64,000 nt of DNA from Comamonadaceae bacterium (GTDB taxonomy: Bacteria; Pseudomonadota; Gammaproteobacteria; Burkholderiales; Burkholderiaceae_C), in NCBI GenBank assembly GCA_021299875.1, contig JAJTEW010000010.1, positions 91,103 to 155,102 on the forward strand, read 5' to 3'. Below the pieces are notes generated by a model. The model worked only from the letters and a program-made list of their open reading frames with translations. It did no database searches and was not told the DNA's origin. The position numbers and the translations under genes are program-made. Shown one piece after another: positions 28,231 to 37,259 of the stretch. The number at the start of each line of letters is the position of its first letter. Within the stretch, counting starts at the first letter, position 1.

Positions 28231-29151
28231 TCAATGGCCCGCTTGCTTGCCCGTGCTCACCATCTGCATGGCCGAGGCGATCAGGCCAGACACTTCGCTC
28301 ATGTTGCCAGGCACGATCAGGGTGGTTTGGGCGTCTTGCGCCACTTTGGCGTAAGCCTGCACCGCTTGCTCGGCCACTTTGAGTTGCACGGCTTGCTCTC
28401 CCCCGGGCTGGCGGATGGCACTGGCAATGCGTTCAATCGCCTGGGCTGTGGCGTTGGCCATTTCGGTGATGGCGGCGGCATCGCCTTGGGCCTTGTTGAT
28501 GGCGGCTTGCTTTTCGCCTTCAGAACGGGCAATGAAGGCCTCTCGCTCGCCCGTGGCGATGTTGATCTGCTCTTGGCGGCGGCCTTCCGAGGCCGCGATC
28601 AGGGCACGCTTTTCACGCTCGGCCGTGATTTGCGATTGCATGGCCAGCAAAATTTCTTTGGGCGGTGTCAGGTCCTTGATCTCGTAGCGCAGCACCTTGA
28701 CGCCCCAGTTGAGCGCCGCTTCGTCGATGGCGGCGACCACCTGTGCGTTGATGATGTCGCGCTCTTCAAAGGTCTTGTCCAACTCCAGCTTGCCGATCAC
28801 GCTGCGCAAGCTGGTTTGTGCCAGTTGCGTCACCGCCACGATGTAGTTGGACGAGCCATAGCTGGCCAGCTTGGGGTCGGTGACTTGAAAGTACAAGATG
28901 CCGTCCACCTGCAGTTGCGTGTTGTCGCGGGTGATGCAAATCTGGCTGGGCACGTCGAGCGGAATTTCTTTCAGGCTGTGTTTCTGGATCACGTTGTCGA
29001 CAAAGGGCACCACAAAGTTCAGACCCGGGGCCAGACTGGCATGGAACTTACCTAGTCTTTCGACCACCCAGGCCTCTTGTTGAGGCACGACCTTGACGGT
29101 CTTGACGATGAACAGGATCGCAATGATCACAAGGACGGCAGCGACTTCCAT
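28231..29151 (-). CDS. qmcA: SPFH/band 7 membrane protein (paraslipin, QmcA type)
   Basis: SPFH proteins form large ring-like scaffolds in the inner membrane and act in membrane organisation and quality control. The 306-residue protein has one N-terminal membrane segment (about residues 4-18), the band 7 domain (VPQQEAWVVERLGKF, DVPSQICITRDN), a long coiled-coil region rich in Ala and Glu (about 180-250) and a Gly-containing C-terminus. Its usual partner NfeD is encoded directly upstream on the same strand, but that gene is damaged here. Confidence 0.9.
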   Translation of the reverse strand: MEVAAVLVIIAILFIVKTVKVVPQQEAWVVERLGKFHASLAPGLNFVVPFVDNVIQKHSLKEIPLDVPSQICITRDNTQLQVDGILYFQVTDPKLASYGSSNYIVAVTQLAQTSLRSVIGKLELDKTFEERDIINAQVVAAIDEAALNWGVKVLRYEIKDLTPPKEILLAMQSQITAEREKRALIAASEGRRQEQINIATGEREAFIARSEGEKQAAINKAQGDAAAITEMANATAQAIERIASAIRQPGGEQAVQLKVAEQAVQAYAKVAQDAQTTLIVPGNMSEVSGLIASAMQMVSTGKQAGH

Positions 29152-29187
29152 GGCATTTCTCCCTTTTAAATGGTTTGAGCGGTGTGC

Positions 29188-29542
29188 TCAGCGTTTTTCA
29201 AGAACCAGGCGGTTGCCGGCCATGGCCTGAATTCGGTAAACGCCTGTCGTGGCAATCTGACCCGGGGCCAGCACGGCAGTCCAGCTTGCCCCCCAGTTGT
29301 TGGTCTTGTGCTTCTTGTGGCGTGGTGGTTTGGCGCTTGCGCCATTGGCCCAACAAGACAGCCCCCAAACCGCCCACCATGGCTGCGGCGACCAATTGTG
29401 TGCTCAGGCCATGGTCTGCCATGGCCACCAAGGCTGCAGCGACGGCCCCCAGACCCAGCATCAGCAGATAAAAAGTGCCGGTCAACAACTCCAGTGCCAC
29501 CAAGACACCAGCCAAAACCCACCACATCGTTGAATCACCCAT
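29188..29542 (-). pseudogene. nfeD: NfeD family membrane protein, internally deleted and frameshifted
   Basis: NfeD proteins pair with SPFH proteins and carry an OB-fold after the membrane part. From 29542 the frame gives WWVLAGVLVALELLTGTFYL and two more hydrophobic segments, up to QEAQDQQLG, then leaves homology and stops at 29198. The true C-terminus (GASWTAVLAPGQIATTGVYR, then NRLVLEKR) is in another frame and ends at 29188. About 25 residues of the usual OB-fold between the two parts are missing, so a single base error does not explain it. Either a real loss of the soluble domain or an assembly fault. Confidence 0.7.
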
Positions 29543-30050
29543 CTCGATTTCTCCTTGCTCAAGCTGGCATTCTCAGTCTCAAGACCGGCGTTCATTAAAC
29601 ACCCTGTTGCAATGGATTGTGAAGCTTTGTTTTCAAGGTCGCAGCCAGGTAGGGACATACAGCCGCATGCATTTCCATGAATACCCACGCTGGCGCCTGT
29701 CGGTGGCGCCGAGGATGGACGCGCTTGATGAAGCAATTTTTGCAACAGAACGCCCACAGTTTCAGTTGGGGCCAAGCCTGGCCCATCAGAGATAGAACGA
29801 GCAAGCAGTGGTCCGCATCCTTCAGGCTACCCCCTTGTGTCCGGCGTTACATCACCCAACCAATACCCGCTTGTGAGACGCCAGCGATGACCATCTTGCG
29901 CTACCCCGCGCGTCAAGTTGAGACCGACGCAAGCCCATGCTTTTTGCGTTCGCTGGAAAACTGATTTTCCGCTTCTGTATTGTTGAGCCAAGGCTTTTTC
30001 TAAATACTCTTAAATATCTACTCCAGCCATTCGATACAAAACCTTTGTCC
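29543..30050. other. Gene-poor stretch at the left edge of the catabolic island
   Basis: About 500 bases hold no convincing complete gene. The only recognisable content is a relic of the dusA 5' end (29667-29720). The rest, up to the amidohydrolase start, is AT-richer and contains short frames without family resemblance. No integrase remnant or insertion sequence end could be identified. Confidence 0.6.
29667..29720 (+). pseudogene. Relic of the dusA 5' end
   Basis: The frame starting at ATG 29667 gives WRLSVAPRMD at 29691-29720, which matches WRLSVAPMMD at residues 6-15 of the intact dusA at 41895. At DNA level 22 of 30 positions agree, and this copy uses the GC-rich codons typical of the host. 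After the Asp codon the similarity to DusA ends at once. It is best explained as the original 5' end of dusA cut off by insertion of the 12-kb segment to its right. Confidence 0.6.
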
Positions 30051-31403
30051 ATGAACCGCACCCTGATCCGCGGCGCTACAGTGATCACCATGGACGCCTT
30101 GGGTGATTTGCCTTGTGCCGATGTCCTTGTAACGGACGACAAAATCACACAGATAGCTCCCAAAATCCATGCCGATGGCGCACTGCTCATAGAGGCTAGC
30201 GGCTGCATCATGATCCCCGGCCTGGTCAACGCGCACATGCACACTTGGCAAACTGCATTGCGCGGTCTGGCTGCCAATTGGACGCTGCTGGAGTATTTTC
30301 AAAAAATGCATGCCGGTTTGGCCACTGTGTTCGAGCCCGAGGATCTGCATATTGCAACACTGGTGGGAGCGCTCAACCAACTCAACTGCGGCACGACTAC
30401 GCTGGTGGACTGGTGTCACAACAACAAGACGCCGGCTCACAACGACGCAGCCATCGCTGCTTTATTGGAGTCTGGCATTCGCGCAGCCTTCTTCCATGGC
30501 ACGCCAAAACCCGATCCCAAGCCGGGTGAACAACCATTTTGGGCAGTGCCTCATCCGCGCACCGAACTTGAGCGTCTGCTCAAGAGCTATCAGGGGCGTG
30601 AATTGCTCAATGTGCACGCTGCGGTGCTGGGCCCGCACTACTCCACACTGGATGTCGCCCTGCACGACTTTCAGATGATCAAGGCGCTTGGAATTGTGGG
30701 TTCCTTGCACCAAGGTGGGGGTGTAGCGCGCACGCCAGAGGGCTGGATTCAACTGGAAGCTGCCGGTCTTTTGGGCGAGCAGATCAACATCGTGCACGGC
30801 CACGCATTGAGCGACGCGCAGCTCCAACGCTTTTGCGATTTGGGGATGAGCTTCTCTGTCGCGGCAGAAAATGAAATGACACAAGGCCACGGTTATCCGA
30901 TCACCGGCAGGCTGCGTCGTCTAGGCAAGGCACCGTCCCTCGGTGTCGATCTGGAGAGTGTGATGGGGGGTGATCTGTTGACCCAGGCCAGGATGGCTTT
31001 GGGGATGCAGCGCAGTTTGGATAACTTTGAATACCGACTCGTCCACGACAGCATTCCGCCAACATCCACTGTCAGTACACGTGAAGCCTTGCAGTGGGTC
31101 ACCGTGGAGGGCGCTCGCATGCTGGGACAACTCCATCGAATTGGCACACTGGCAGTGGGCAAGCAGGCCGATCTGGTGCTGATTCGCTCCGATGATCTGA
31201 ACATGCAGCCCGTGCATGATCCCGTCAATACCGTGGTGATGCAGACCACGCTGGCCAACATCGACAGTGTGATGGTGGCGGGACGTTGGAAAAAACGCCA
31301 AGGTCGCTTGCTGGATGTGGTTTTGGCGCCCAAGCTCGCAGCTTTGCAGGCGTCCGGAAAAAAGATCGTGTCGGGACTGGGATGGGTCGTCCCCGGGTTC
31401 TGA
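30051..31403 (+). CDS. Amidohydrolase family protein (AtzB/TrzA/SAH-deaminase-like)
   Basis: The 450-residue protein belongs to the metal-dependent amidohydrolase superfamily of deaminases and chlorohydrolases. It has the metal-binding HMH (residues 62-64, after PGLVN), HGHALSD, and the later motif SLGVDLESVMGGDLLTQARM, which holds the catalytic aspartate. The C-terminal part (GTLAVGKQADLVLI) closes the composite beta-sandwich. The likely reaction is hydrolytic removal of an amino, chloro or similar group from a ring, but the substrate is unknown. It is the first gene of the island and is followed by a dehydrogenase and maleylacetate reductase on the same strand. Confidence 0.82.
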   Translation: MNRTLIRGATVITMDALGDLPCADVLVTDDKITQIAPKIHADGALLIEASGCIMIPGLVNAHMHTWQTALRGLAANWTLLEYFQKMHAGLATVFEPEDLHIATLVGALNQLNCGTTTLVDWCHNNKTPAHNDAAIAALLESGIRAAFFHGTPKPDPKPGEQPFWAVPHPRTELERLLKSYQGRELLNVHAAVLGPHYSTLDVALHDFQMIKALGIVGSLHQGGGVARTPEGWIQLEAAGLLGEQINIVHGHALSDAQLQRFCDLGMSFSVAAENEMTQGHGYPITGRLRRLGKAPSLGVDLESVMGGDLLTQARMALGMQRSLDNFEYRLVHDSIPPTSTVSTREALQWVTVEGARMLGQLHRIGTLAVGKQADLVLIRSDDLNMQPVHDPVNTVVMQTTLANIDSVMVAGRWKKRQGRLLDVVLAPKLAALQASGKKIVSGLGWVVPGF

Positions 31404-31464
31404 AATACGAAAGCAAAGGGTCTAGATTCATGACATCACACAATTTTTGAAAGAGGTTCGCACC

Positions 31465-32346
31465 ATGAAGATCCATTTTTTGGGAATCGGCAAGATGGGC
31501 CTGCCTATGGCAATGCATTTAGCGGGTGCCGGTCATGCTTTAACGGCCAATGATCCCAGTGAGGTTCGTCTGGCACTGGCGAGGGCTCAGGGCTTGACTG
31601 TTGTCAAAGACGATGCTGCTGGTATTGGTGCGGCGGATGTCGTTTTCTCCTCGCTCCCCAACGACTCGGCGCTGTTGGCTGTAGGTGTCTCTGTTGCAGC
31701 CAGTGCACGCTCAGGGACCGTTTTTGTGGACACCAGCACGGTCTCACCGTCTGCTTCGGCCAAGGTGGCCCTTCAGTTGGCGGTCCAAGGCATCGATTAT
31801 GTGCGTGTGGCGGTTTCAGGTAACAACAAGATGGCCGAAGATGCCCAGTTGACCGTTCTGGCGTCCGGGCCCCGTTCTGCTTACGAAAGGGTGCTGCCAC
31901 TGCTGCAGGCTTTGGGGCCTCAACATTTTTACCTTGGCGATGCCGAACAGGCTCGCATGATGAAGCTGGTGGTTAACCTCATGATCGCTCAAACCAGCGC
32001 CATGCTGGCAGAGGCGCTCACACTGGGGCGCAAAGGTGGGTTGGATTGGCAGGACATTTGGCAGGTGTTGACAGCCAGCGCTGTTGCCTCTCCCATTGTC
32101 AAAGCGAAGGCTGTGCAGTTGCAAAATCGGGACTTCACGCCGACCTTCACAGTCGTGCAGATGATCAAAGATCTTGACCTGATTCTTGATGAGGCCGTGG
32201 CCAACAGCATGACGCTTGCGCAAACCGCGATGACACAAGCATTGATGCATTCGGCAGTCAACCAAGGCTTTGGCCAGGATGACTACGCGAGCATCATCCA
32301 AGTTTTGGAACGCGAGGCAGGCCTGGGGCCAGTCAGACAACATTGA
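31465..32346 (+). CDS. Beta-hydroxyacid dehydrogenase-like NAD(P)-binding protein
   Basis: The 293-residue protein is of the 3-hydroxyisobutyrate/tartronate-semialdehyde reductase family. It has the Rossmann motif GIGKMGLPMAMHL at the N-terminus, and the catalytic lysine in KLVVN near residue 170, followed by the all-helical C-terminal domain. The expected substrate-binding motif near residue 120 (usually DAPVSGG) reads VAVSGNNKMAED, so substrate specificity may differ. The start follows AAGAGG. It sits between the amidohydrolase and maleylacetate reductase, which suggests a role in the same pathway. Confidence 0.85.
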   Translation: MKIHFLGIGKMGLPMAMHLAGAGHALTANDPSEVRLALARAQGLTVVKDDAAGIGAADVVFSSLPNDSALLAVGVSVAASARSGTVFVDTSTVSPSASAKVALQLAVQGIDYVRVAVSGNNKMAEDAQLTVLASGPRSAYERVLPLLQALGPQHFYLGDAEQARMMKLVVNLMIAQTSAMLAEALTLGRKGGLDWQDIWQVLTASAVASPIVKAKAVQLQNRDFTPTFTVVQMIKDLDLILDEAVANSMTLAQTAMTQALMHSAVNQGFGQDDYASIIQVLEREAGLGPVRQH

Positions 32347-32372
32347 TTGGACTGATCTCAAGAGAGGCACCG

Positions 32373-33428
32373 ATGCAATCATTCATGTACACCCCCCAGC
32401 CTGCCCGCGTTATTTTTGGTGCAGGAGCGTTGAACCAGTTGGCGCAGGAAATTGACACCCTCGGATGCAAAAAGGCTTTGGTTCTTTCTACCCCCGAGCA
32501 GCGTGATTCTGCTGAGAGGGTGGCGGGGTTGCTCGGACCACGTGCTGCTGCGGTGTTTGACCGCGCGGTCATGCATGTCCCCATAGAGACGGCCCGCGAA
32601 GCACGTGAGCTGGCGCGCAAGCTTGGCGCTGACTGTGCTGTCGCCATGGGTGGTGGATCGACAACGGGTCTTGGCAAGGCCATAGCGCTGGATTCAGGTC
32701 TTCCAATTGTGGCCATTCCAACCACTTACGCGGGCTCCGAGATGACCCCGATTTATGGCATCACCGAGGCAGGACTCAAGAAGACGGGTCGCGATCTGCG
32801 GGTGCTGCCGCGCACCGTGATATACGACCCCGAACTCACCCTCAGTCTGCCTGCGTCCTTGAGTGTGACCAGTGGCATCAATGCCATAGCGCATGCTGCC
32901 GAAGGGCTTTACGCCGTGGACCGCAACCCAATCATGGACATGATGGCAGAGGAGGGGATTGCGGCAATGGGGCGGGCTTTGCCGTGCATAGTCAAAGACA
33001 AGGCAGATGCCGTTGCGCGCAGTGATGCGCTCTACGGCGCTTGGCTCTGCGGCACAGTATTAGGTCACGTGGGCATGGCCTTGCACCACAAGCTTTGCCA
33101 CACCTTAGGTGGCACCTTCAACTTGCCCCATGCAGATACCCACACGATTGTTTTGCCCCATGCATTGGCCTACAACAGCAGCCATACACCGCAGGCCATG
33201 GAGCGCATTCGCCGAGCCCTCAATGGTCAGCATGCACCGCAAGCGGTCTACGATCTTGCCCGCGATAATGGCGCTCCCGTAGCGCTCAAAAGTCTTGGTG
33301 TTTCCGAGAAAGACATGGACAAGGCTTGTGAAATCGCCTTGCAAAACCAGTATCCCAATCCGAGACCACTTGAGCGTCGGGCGTTGCGACAGCTGCTACA
33401 GAACGCATGGGAAGGGGTGCGACCGTGA
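32373..33428 (+). CDS. Maleylacetate reductase
   Basis: This enzyme reduces maleylacetate to 3-oxoadipate with NAD(P)H, the step after intradiol cleavage of hydroxyquinol. It belongs to the iron-containing alcohol dehydrogenase fold; the 351-residue protein shows AMGGGSTTGLGKAIAL, IPTTYAGSEMTPIYGIT, INAIAHAAEGLYA and LHHKLCHTLGGTFNLPHADTH, shown in parts, all typical of maleylacetate reductases. The start at 32373 follows GAGAGG. It is 26 bases after the dehydrogenase gene, and the dioxygenase that would make its substrate is 1.1 kb away. Confidence 0.92.
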   Translation: MQSFMYTPQPARVIFGAGALNQLAQEIDTLGCKKALVLSTPEQRDSAERVAGLLGPRAAAVFDRAVMHVPIETAREARELARKLGADCAVAMGGGSTTGLGKAIALDSGLPIVAIPTTYAGSEMTPIYGITEAGLKKTGRDLRVLPRTVIYDPELTLSLPASLSVTSGINAIAHAAEGLYAVDRNPIMDMMAEEGIAAMGRALPCIVKDKADAVARSDALYGAWLCGTVLGHVGMALHHKLCHTLGGTFNLPHADTHTIVLPHALAYNSSHTPQAMERIRRALNGQHAPQAVYDLARDNGAPVALKSLGVSEKDMDKACEIALQNQYPNPRPLERRALRQLLQNAWEGVRP

Positions 33429-33507
33429 AAGCGTAGCCTTCGCTTTCTACCGCACGGAAATTTGGGACTAAGGTGTCGCACTGGGTTGAACTGCCGGGAT
33501 TTTCGCC

Positions 33508-34437
33508 TTAGCTCACGCCAAAGCGCCCGGACCATTTTTTCTCGTAATCCATTCGCTGGAAGTGTTCAACAATGAAGTCGATGAAGGTGCGCACTTTGGC
33601 TGAGAGGTGCTTGCGGCTGGGATATGCCACATTCACCGTCAGGTGGGGCAAATCCCAATCGTCGAGCAAAGGAACCAATCGGCCGGCCACCATGTCGTCG
33701 TAGACGATGTAAGTGGGCTGCACCAAGATGCCCAGACCATCGAATGCGGCGGCGCGCAAAATCTGACCGTCGTTGGACTCCAGCAATCCTTTGACCTGCA
33801 ACGTTGTGATCTCACCATGGCGCGTAAAGCGCAGCTCATGGGGATTGTTGGCATAGGTATAAATCAGGAATTGGTGCTGCTGAAGATCCTCCAAGGTCAG
33901 AGGCTTGCCATGGCGCGCCAGATAACGGGGTGAAGCAACAAGTATGCGCCGTGTCCTGGCCAGTCGCCGAACAGTGATGTTGGAGTCGGGTTCGTACTCC
34001 CGTGTGCGGATGGACACATCGATGTTGTTGTCGATGATGTCCAGGTAGCGGTTCGCTGCCTCCACATGAATATTCACGTTGGGATAACGCTCGGTATAGG
34101 CGCGCAGTAATGGCGCAATGTGTTGCATCGAAAAGGAGAGCGATGCTGTTATCCGCAAAGTCCCTGAGGGGTTGAGTGCGCTGGCGTTGACAGCATCTTC
34201 AGCGTCCTGCAGATCGGCGAGCACGGCCTTGCTGCGGTTGAAGAACTCCTGTCCAGTGTCTGTCAGATAAAGACGCCGAGTATTGCGCTCCACGAGGCGA
34301 GAGGCGAGTCTGCTCTCCAAAGCCTGGAGGTGTCGGCTTGCCGCCGCATTGGAGAGGCCAAGTGCTTCAGCGGCACGGCTGATGCTGCCCGTCTCGGCAA
34401 CCTGGATGAAGAGCTGGATTTCTACGAAGCGGTCCAC
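33508..34437 (-). CDS. LysR family transcriptional regulator
   Basis: The 309-residue protein has an N-terminal helix-turn-helix ([20 protein letters not shown]) and the LysR substrate-binding domain. The GTG start at 34437 follows AAGGAGAAC. It is transcribed away from the dioxygenase gene with 134 bases between them, the classical LysR layout, and a 7-base inverted repeat lies in that gap. It likely activates the dioxygenase-transport operon in response to a pathway compound, and may also affect the genes to the left. The closest group by eye is the PA2267/DsdC-like type with low specificity. Confidence 0.9.
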   Translation of the reverse strand: MDRFVEIQLFIQVAETGSISRAAEALGLSNAAASRHLQALESRLASRLVERNTRRLYLTDTGQEFFNRSKAVLADLQDAEDAVNASALNPSGTLRITASLSFSMQHIAPLLRAYTERYPNVNIHVEAANRYLDIIDNNIDVSIRTREYEPDSNITVRRLARTRRILVASPRYLARHGKPLTLEDLQQHQFLIYTYANNPHELRFTRHGEITTLQVKGLLESNDGQILRAAAFDGLGILVQPTYIVYDDMVAGRLVPLLDDWDLPHLTVNVAYPSRKHLSAKVRTFIDFIVEHFQRMDYEKKWSGRFGVS

Positions 34438-34468
34438 ACGTTCTCCTTTTTGGTACTTTAACTGGATT

Positions 34469-34487
34469 TTTTCCGCTGGTCGGAAAA
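34469..34487. promoter_or_regulatory. Inverted repeat, candidate LysR operator
   Basis: TTTTCCG (34469-34475) and CGGAAAA (34481-34487) form a perfect dyad with a 5-base spacer in the divergent region between the LysR gene and the dioxygenase gene. A second, more distant pair, ACTTTAA near 34455 and TTAAAGT near 34530, brackets it. Binding by the LysR protein is inferred from position. Confidence 0.45.
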
Positions 34488-34571
34488 GACATTTGCATCA
34501 GCTCACTTTTTCAAATCACCTTGAGCGTTTAAAGTTAATCCACTGAAGTATGAAAAGCAGGAGACTGGCGC

Positions 34572-35402
34572 ATGCGCAACCTCAACGAGGACACCATCAC
34601 CCAGGCTGTGATCGAGCGCTTCTCGAAAACACCTGATCCGCGACTCAAGGAAATCCTGAGCAGCTTGATTCAGCATTTGCACGCTTTTGCGCGTGAAGTA
34701 CAGATCACAGAAGAGGAATGGTTCAGGGGCATTGATTTTCTGACCCGGACCGGACAAAAGTGCGATGACAAGCGCCAAGAATTCATCCTTCTTTCAGACA
34801 CCTTGGGTTTGTCCATGCTGACGGTGGCCATGAACAACAAGAAGCCGGCTGGATGTACAGAAGCGACAGTGTTTGGGCCCTTCTATGTTGAGGGCGCCCC
34901 TTCTTACCAAAACGGACAGGATGTTGCCAATGGCGCCAGTGGCATGCCTTGTTGGGTGCGAGGTCATGTCCTTGGGCTGGACGGTCAGCCCGTGCCCAAT
35001 GCCACCATCGAGGTGTGGCAGGCCGATGCGGACGGCCATTACGATGTGCAGTACGTGGATTTGGCCCACCCTCAGGCACGTGGTGTTTTGCAATCGCGAA
35101 CAGATGGCAGTTTCGACTTTAAAACCATTTTGGCCGAGGCTTATCCAATTCCAAGCGATGGGCCCGTGGGTGAAATGTTGCGTTCCAGCAATAACCACCC
35201 GTGGCGACCGGCACATTTGCATTTCATGATCAAAGCCGAAGGCTACGAGACTTTGATCACGCATGTGTTTCGCGATGGTGACCAATATCTGGATTCGGAT
35301 GCTGTGTTTGGCGTACGGCATTCACTTGTGGCCAGTTGGAAGCCACAAGCCAACGGTGAGTATCTGCTTGAATTTGACTTTGTACTGAATCCACTGCAGT
35401 AG
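34572..35402 (+). CDS. Intradiol dioxygenase, hydroxyquinol 1,2-dioxygenase type
   Basis: The enzyme opens a 1,2,4-trihydroxybenzene (hydroxyquinol) ring between adjacent hydroxyls to give maleylacetate. The 276-residue protein has the N-terminal dimerisation domain and the Fe(III) site: a tyrosine in DGHYDVQY, the second in YPIPSDGPVG, and two histidines in RPAHLHFMI. GPFYVEGAP and length fit hydroxyquinol enzymes better than catechol enzymes, and the nearby maleylacetate reductase supports this. Chlorohydroxyquinol could also be accepted. It starts the operon that continues through the TRAP transporter genes. Confidence 0.9.
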   Translation: MRNLNEDTITQAVIERFSKTPDPRLKEILSSLIQHLHAFAREVQITEEEWFRGIDFLTRTGQKCDDKRQEFILLSDTLGLSMLTVAMNNKKPAGCTEATVFGPFYVEGAPSYQNGQDVANGASGMPCWVRGHVLGLDGQPVPNATIEVWQADADGHYDVQYVDLAHPQARGVLQSRTDGSFDFKTILAEAYPIPSDGPVGEMLRSSNNHPWRPAHLHFMIKAEGYETLITHVFRDGDQYLDSDAVFGVRHSLVASWKPQANGEYLLEFDFVLNPLQ

Positions 35403-35456
35403 TTTTTGGTGTATGAGCGGCGTGCGAATTTTTTTACAACAACCTAGGAGAGAGAC

Positions 35457-36551
35457 ATGCAAAAGCGAAAGTTGATCAAGACGGCCCTGTGCGTCACTGT
35501 GCTGGCTTCATCGGTGTTGATGCCGGTTCAGGCCCAGCAAACCTTCAAACTCACCATTGCCTCCAGTCACCCCACATCGTTGCCTTGGGTTGGCCTGATG
35601 AGCACACTCTTTGTGCCAGAGGTGAACAAGCGAGTGGAGGCACTGGGCAAAGGCTACAAGATTGAGTGGAAGGAATCTTATGGAGGGCAGCTTTATAAGA
35701 TGAACGCCACCTTGTCCAGTGTAGGTTCCGGTATCGCTGATATCGGTTGGGTGTTTGCCAGCTTGGAGGCATCCAAGATGCCTTTGACACAGTTTGGGAC
35801 GGTCACGCCTTTTGCCACGGGTGATGTGAGAACGATCTTGCAAGTGGCAAACGAGATGAACGAAAAAGTTCCAGCCCTCAAAGCAGAATGGGACCGCAAC
35901 AACATGGTGTTCCTTGGAGCATCTGGCGTAGACACTTACCACCTGTTCACCAAGACGCCCATCAACACCTATGCCGATCTGAACGGGAAAAAAATCTCTG
36001 CACCAGGCGCTGTTGGCGTTTGGCTGCGTGGTTCTGGGGCAGTCCCAGTCGATGGATCACTGACCAGCTACTACACCGACATTCAGACGGGGGTCAGTGA
36101 AGGCACCATTTCGATTTCAACGGGCATTTTGCCTAACAAGATTTATGAGGTCGCGCCCTTCGTGACCACTGTAGATATCGGTGCTTTGTACAACGGCGGT
36201 ATGGCGATGAACAAAGACAGTTTCAATGCGCTCCCACCTGAGATACGAAAAATTGTCAAAGACGTTGGCCTTGAGTATTCACGAGTTCTTGGCGATACGC
36301 TGATGCAGCGGTACGAAGCGGCTCTCAAAGCCATCGGCGAACAAGGTGCCAAGCAAGCAGTTCCTGTAAAGATTGCGCCAATGGCCCAGGGCGAGCGGGA
36401 AAAATGGGCGAAAACCATGCCCAACATCACTGCGGATTGGGTAAAGGCCAATGCCTCACGGGGACCAGCAGCCCAGATCTTGAAGACCTATATGGAGGAG
36501 CTGCGCAAGCGCGGTGCCAAACCCTTGCGTGACTGGGACAAAGAACTCTGA
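35457..36551 (+). CDS. dctP: TRAP transporter solute-binding protein DctP
   Basis: The 364-residue protein is the periplasmic receptor of a TRAP transporter. It has a signal peptide (about residues 1-26, ending VQAQ) and the DctP fold with the central CYTSDIQ-like region here reading SYYTDIQTGVSEGT. The DctP arginine region is not clear by eye. The ribosome binding site TAGGAGAG is close to the ATG. Its ligand is probably an organic acid, perhaps the aromatic substrate of this cluster. The membrane subunits follow directly. Confidence 0.9.
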   Translation: MQKRKLIKTALCVTVLASSVLMPVQAQQTFKLTIASSHPTSLPWVGLMSTLFVPEVNKRVEALGKGYKIEWKESYGGQLYKMNATLSSVGSGIADIGWVFASLEASKMPLTQFGTVTPFATGDVRTILQVANEMNEKVPALKAEWDRNNMVFLGASGVDTYHLFTKTPINTYADLNGKKISAPGAVGVWLRGSGAVPVDGSLTSYYTDIQTGVSEGTISISTGILPNKIYEVAPFVTTVDIGALYNGGMAMNKDSFNALPPEIRKIVKDVGLEYSRVLGDTLMQRYEAALKAIGEQGAKQAVPVKIAPMAQGEREKWAKTMPNITADWVKANASRGPAAQILKTYMEELRKRGAKPLRDWDKEL

Positions 36552-36698
36552 CTTGGCACCAAAAACTGACGGTGATTTTCTGCTCAGGGTCGGGCACTCC
36601 AAGCGGGTGCCTGCCTGAATAAACCTTGACTTCAGTCGTCAATGCTCAGTTACAGCTTGTCGTGATCGGATTTGTCGTTCCTATTACTGGAGTCTCTT

Positions 36699-37259
36699 TT
36701 GTCCTACGAAACCAACACGGATCTCGACTCCGGCCCTGCCGAATCAGCTCAAGACAGCCTGTTTGGCAGATTGGTCGATACCCTCAATGGACTGGGGTCC
36801 ATTGTGATTGCGTTGGTCATGGTGCTCATGTGCTTGGACGTCTTCATGCGCAATGCGTTCAACCAGCCGATTGACGGCGTTGCGGAAATGGTGGCGGCTT
36901 CCATCATCGTGATTGTTTTTCTGCAATTGCCCGCAACCTTGCGTCACGGTCGAATGAGCAGCGCCGATTTCTATCTCGGCCCCTTGCTCAGCAAGCGCCC
37001 GATTGCGGGCAAGTTTTTGCGCTGTTTGCTGTCACTTGCAGGCATCATTGCCTGTGGCTTGATTGCTTATGCCACCTGGCCATTGTTCACGCGTGCTTGG
37101 AACAACAACGAATTTTTCGGCGTTGAAGGTTTGTTTACTTTTCCCACATGGCCCATGCGCTTGGTTGTTTTCTGTGGCGCTACCTTGGCCGCGGTTCAGT
37201 ACACGCTGCTGGCGTGGCAGGATTGGCGCGAGGCTCGCAAGGAGAGCAAGCATGACTGA
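36699..37259 (+). CDS. dctQ: TRAP transporter small permease DctQ
   Basis: The 186-residue protein has the four membrane segments of DctQ subunits (about residues 28-50, 62-80, 102-122, 142-162) and ends in a basic stretch. I chose a TTG start at 36699 because it follows GGAG with 6-base spacing; the open frame begins 9 codons upstream. The stop overlaps the dctM start by 8 bases, which indicates translational coupling. Confidence 0.88.
   Translation: MSYETNTDLDSGPAESAQDSLFGRLVDTLNGLGSIVIALVMVLMCLDVFMRNAFNQPIDGVAEMVAASIIVIVFLQLPATLRHGRMSSADFYLGPLLSKRPIAGKFLRCLLSLAGIIACGLIAYATWPLFTRAWNNNEFFGVEGLFTFPTWPMRLVVFCGATLAAVQYTLLAWQDWREARKESKHD

Noticed and set aside
29677..29964. Plus-strand frame of 95 codons between nfeD and the amidohydrolase
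   Set aside because: It reads across the dusA relic in a different frame and shows no family resemblance.
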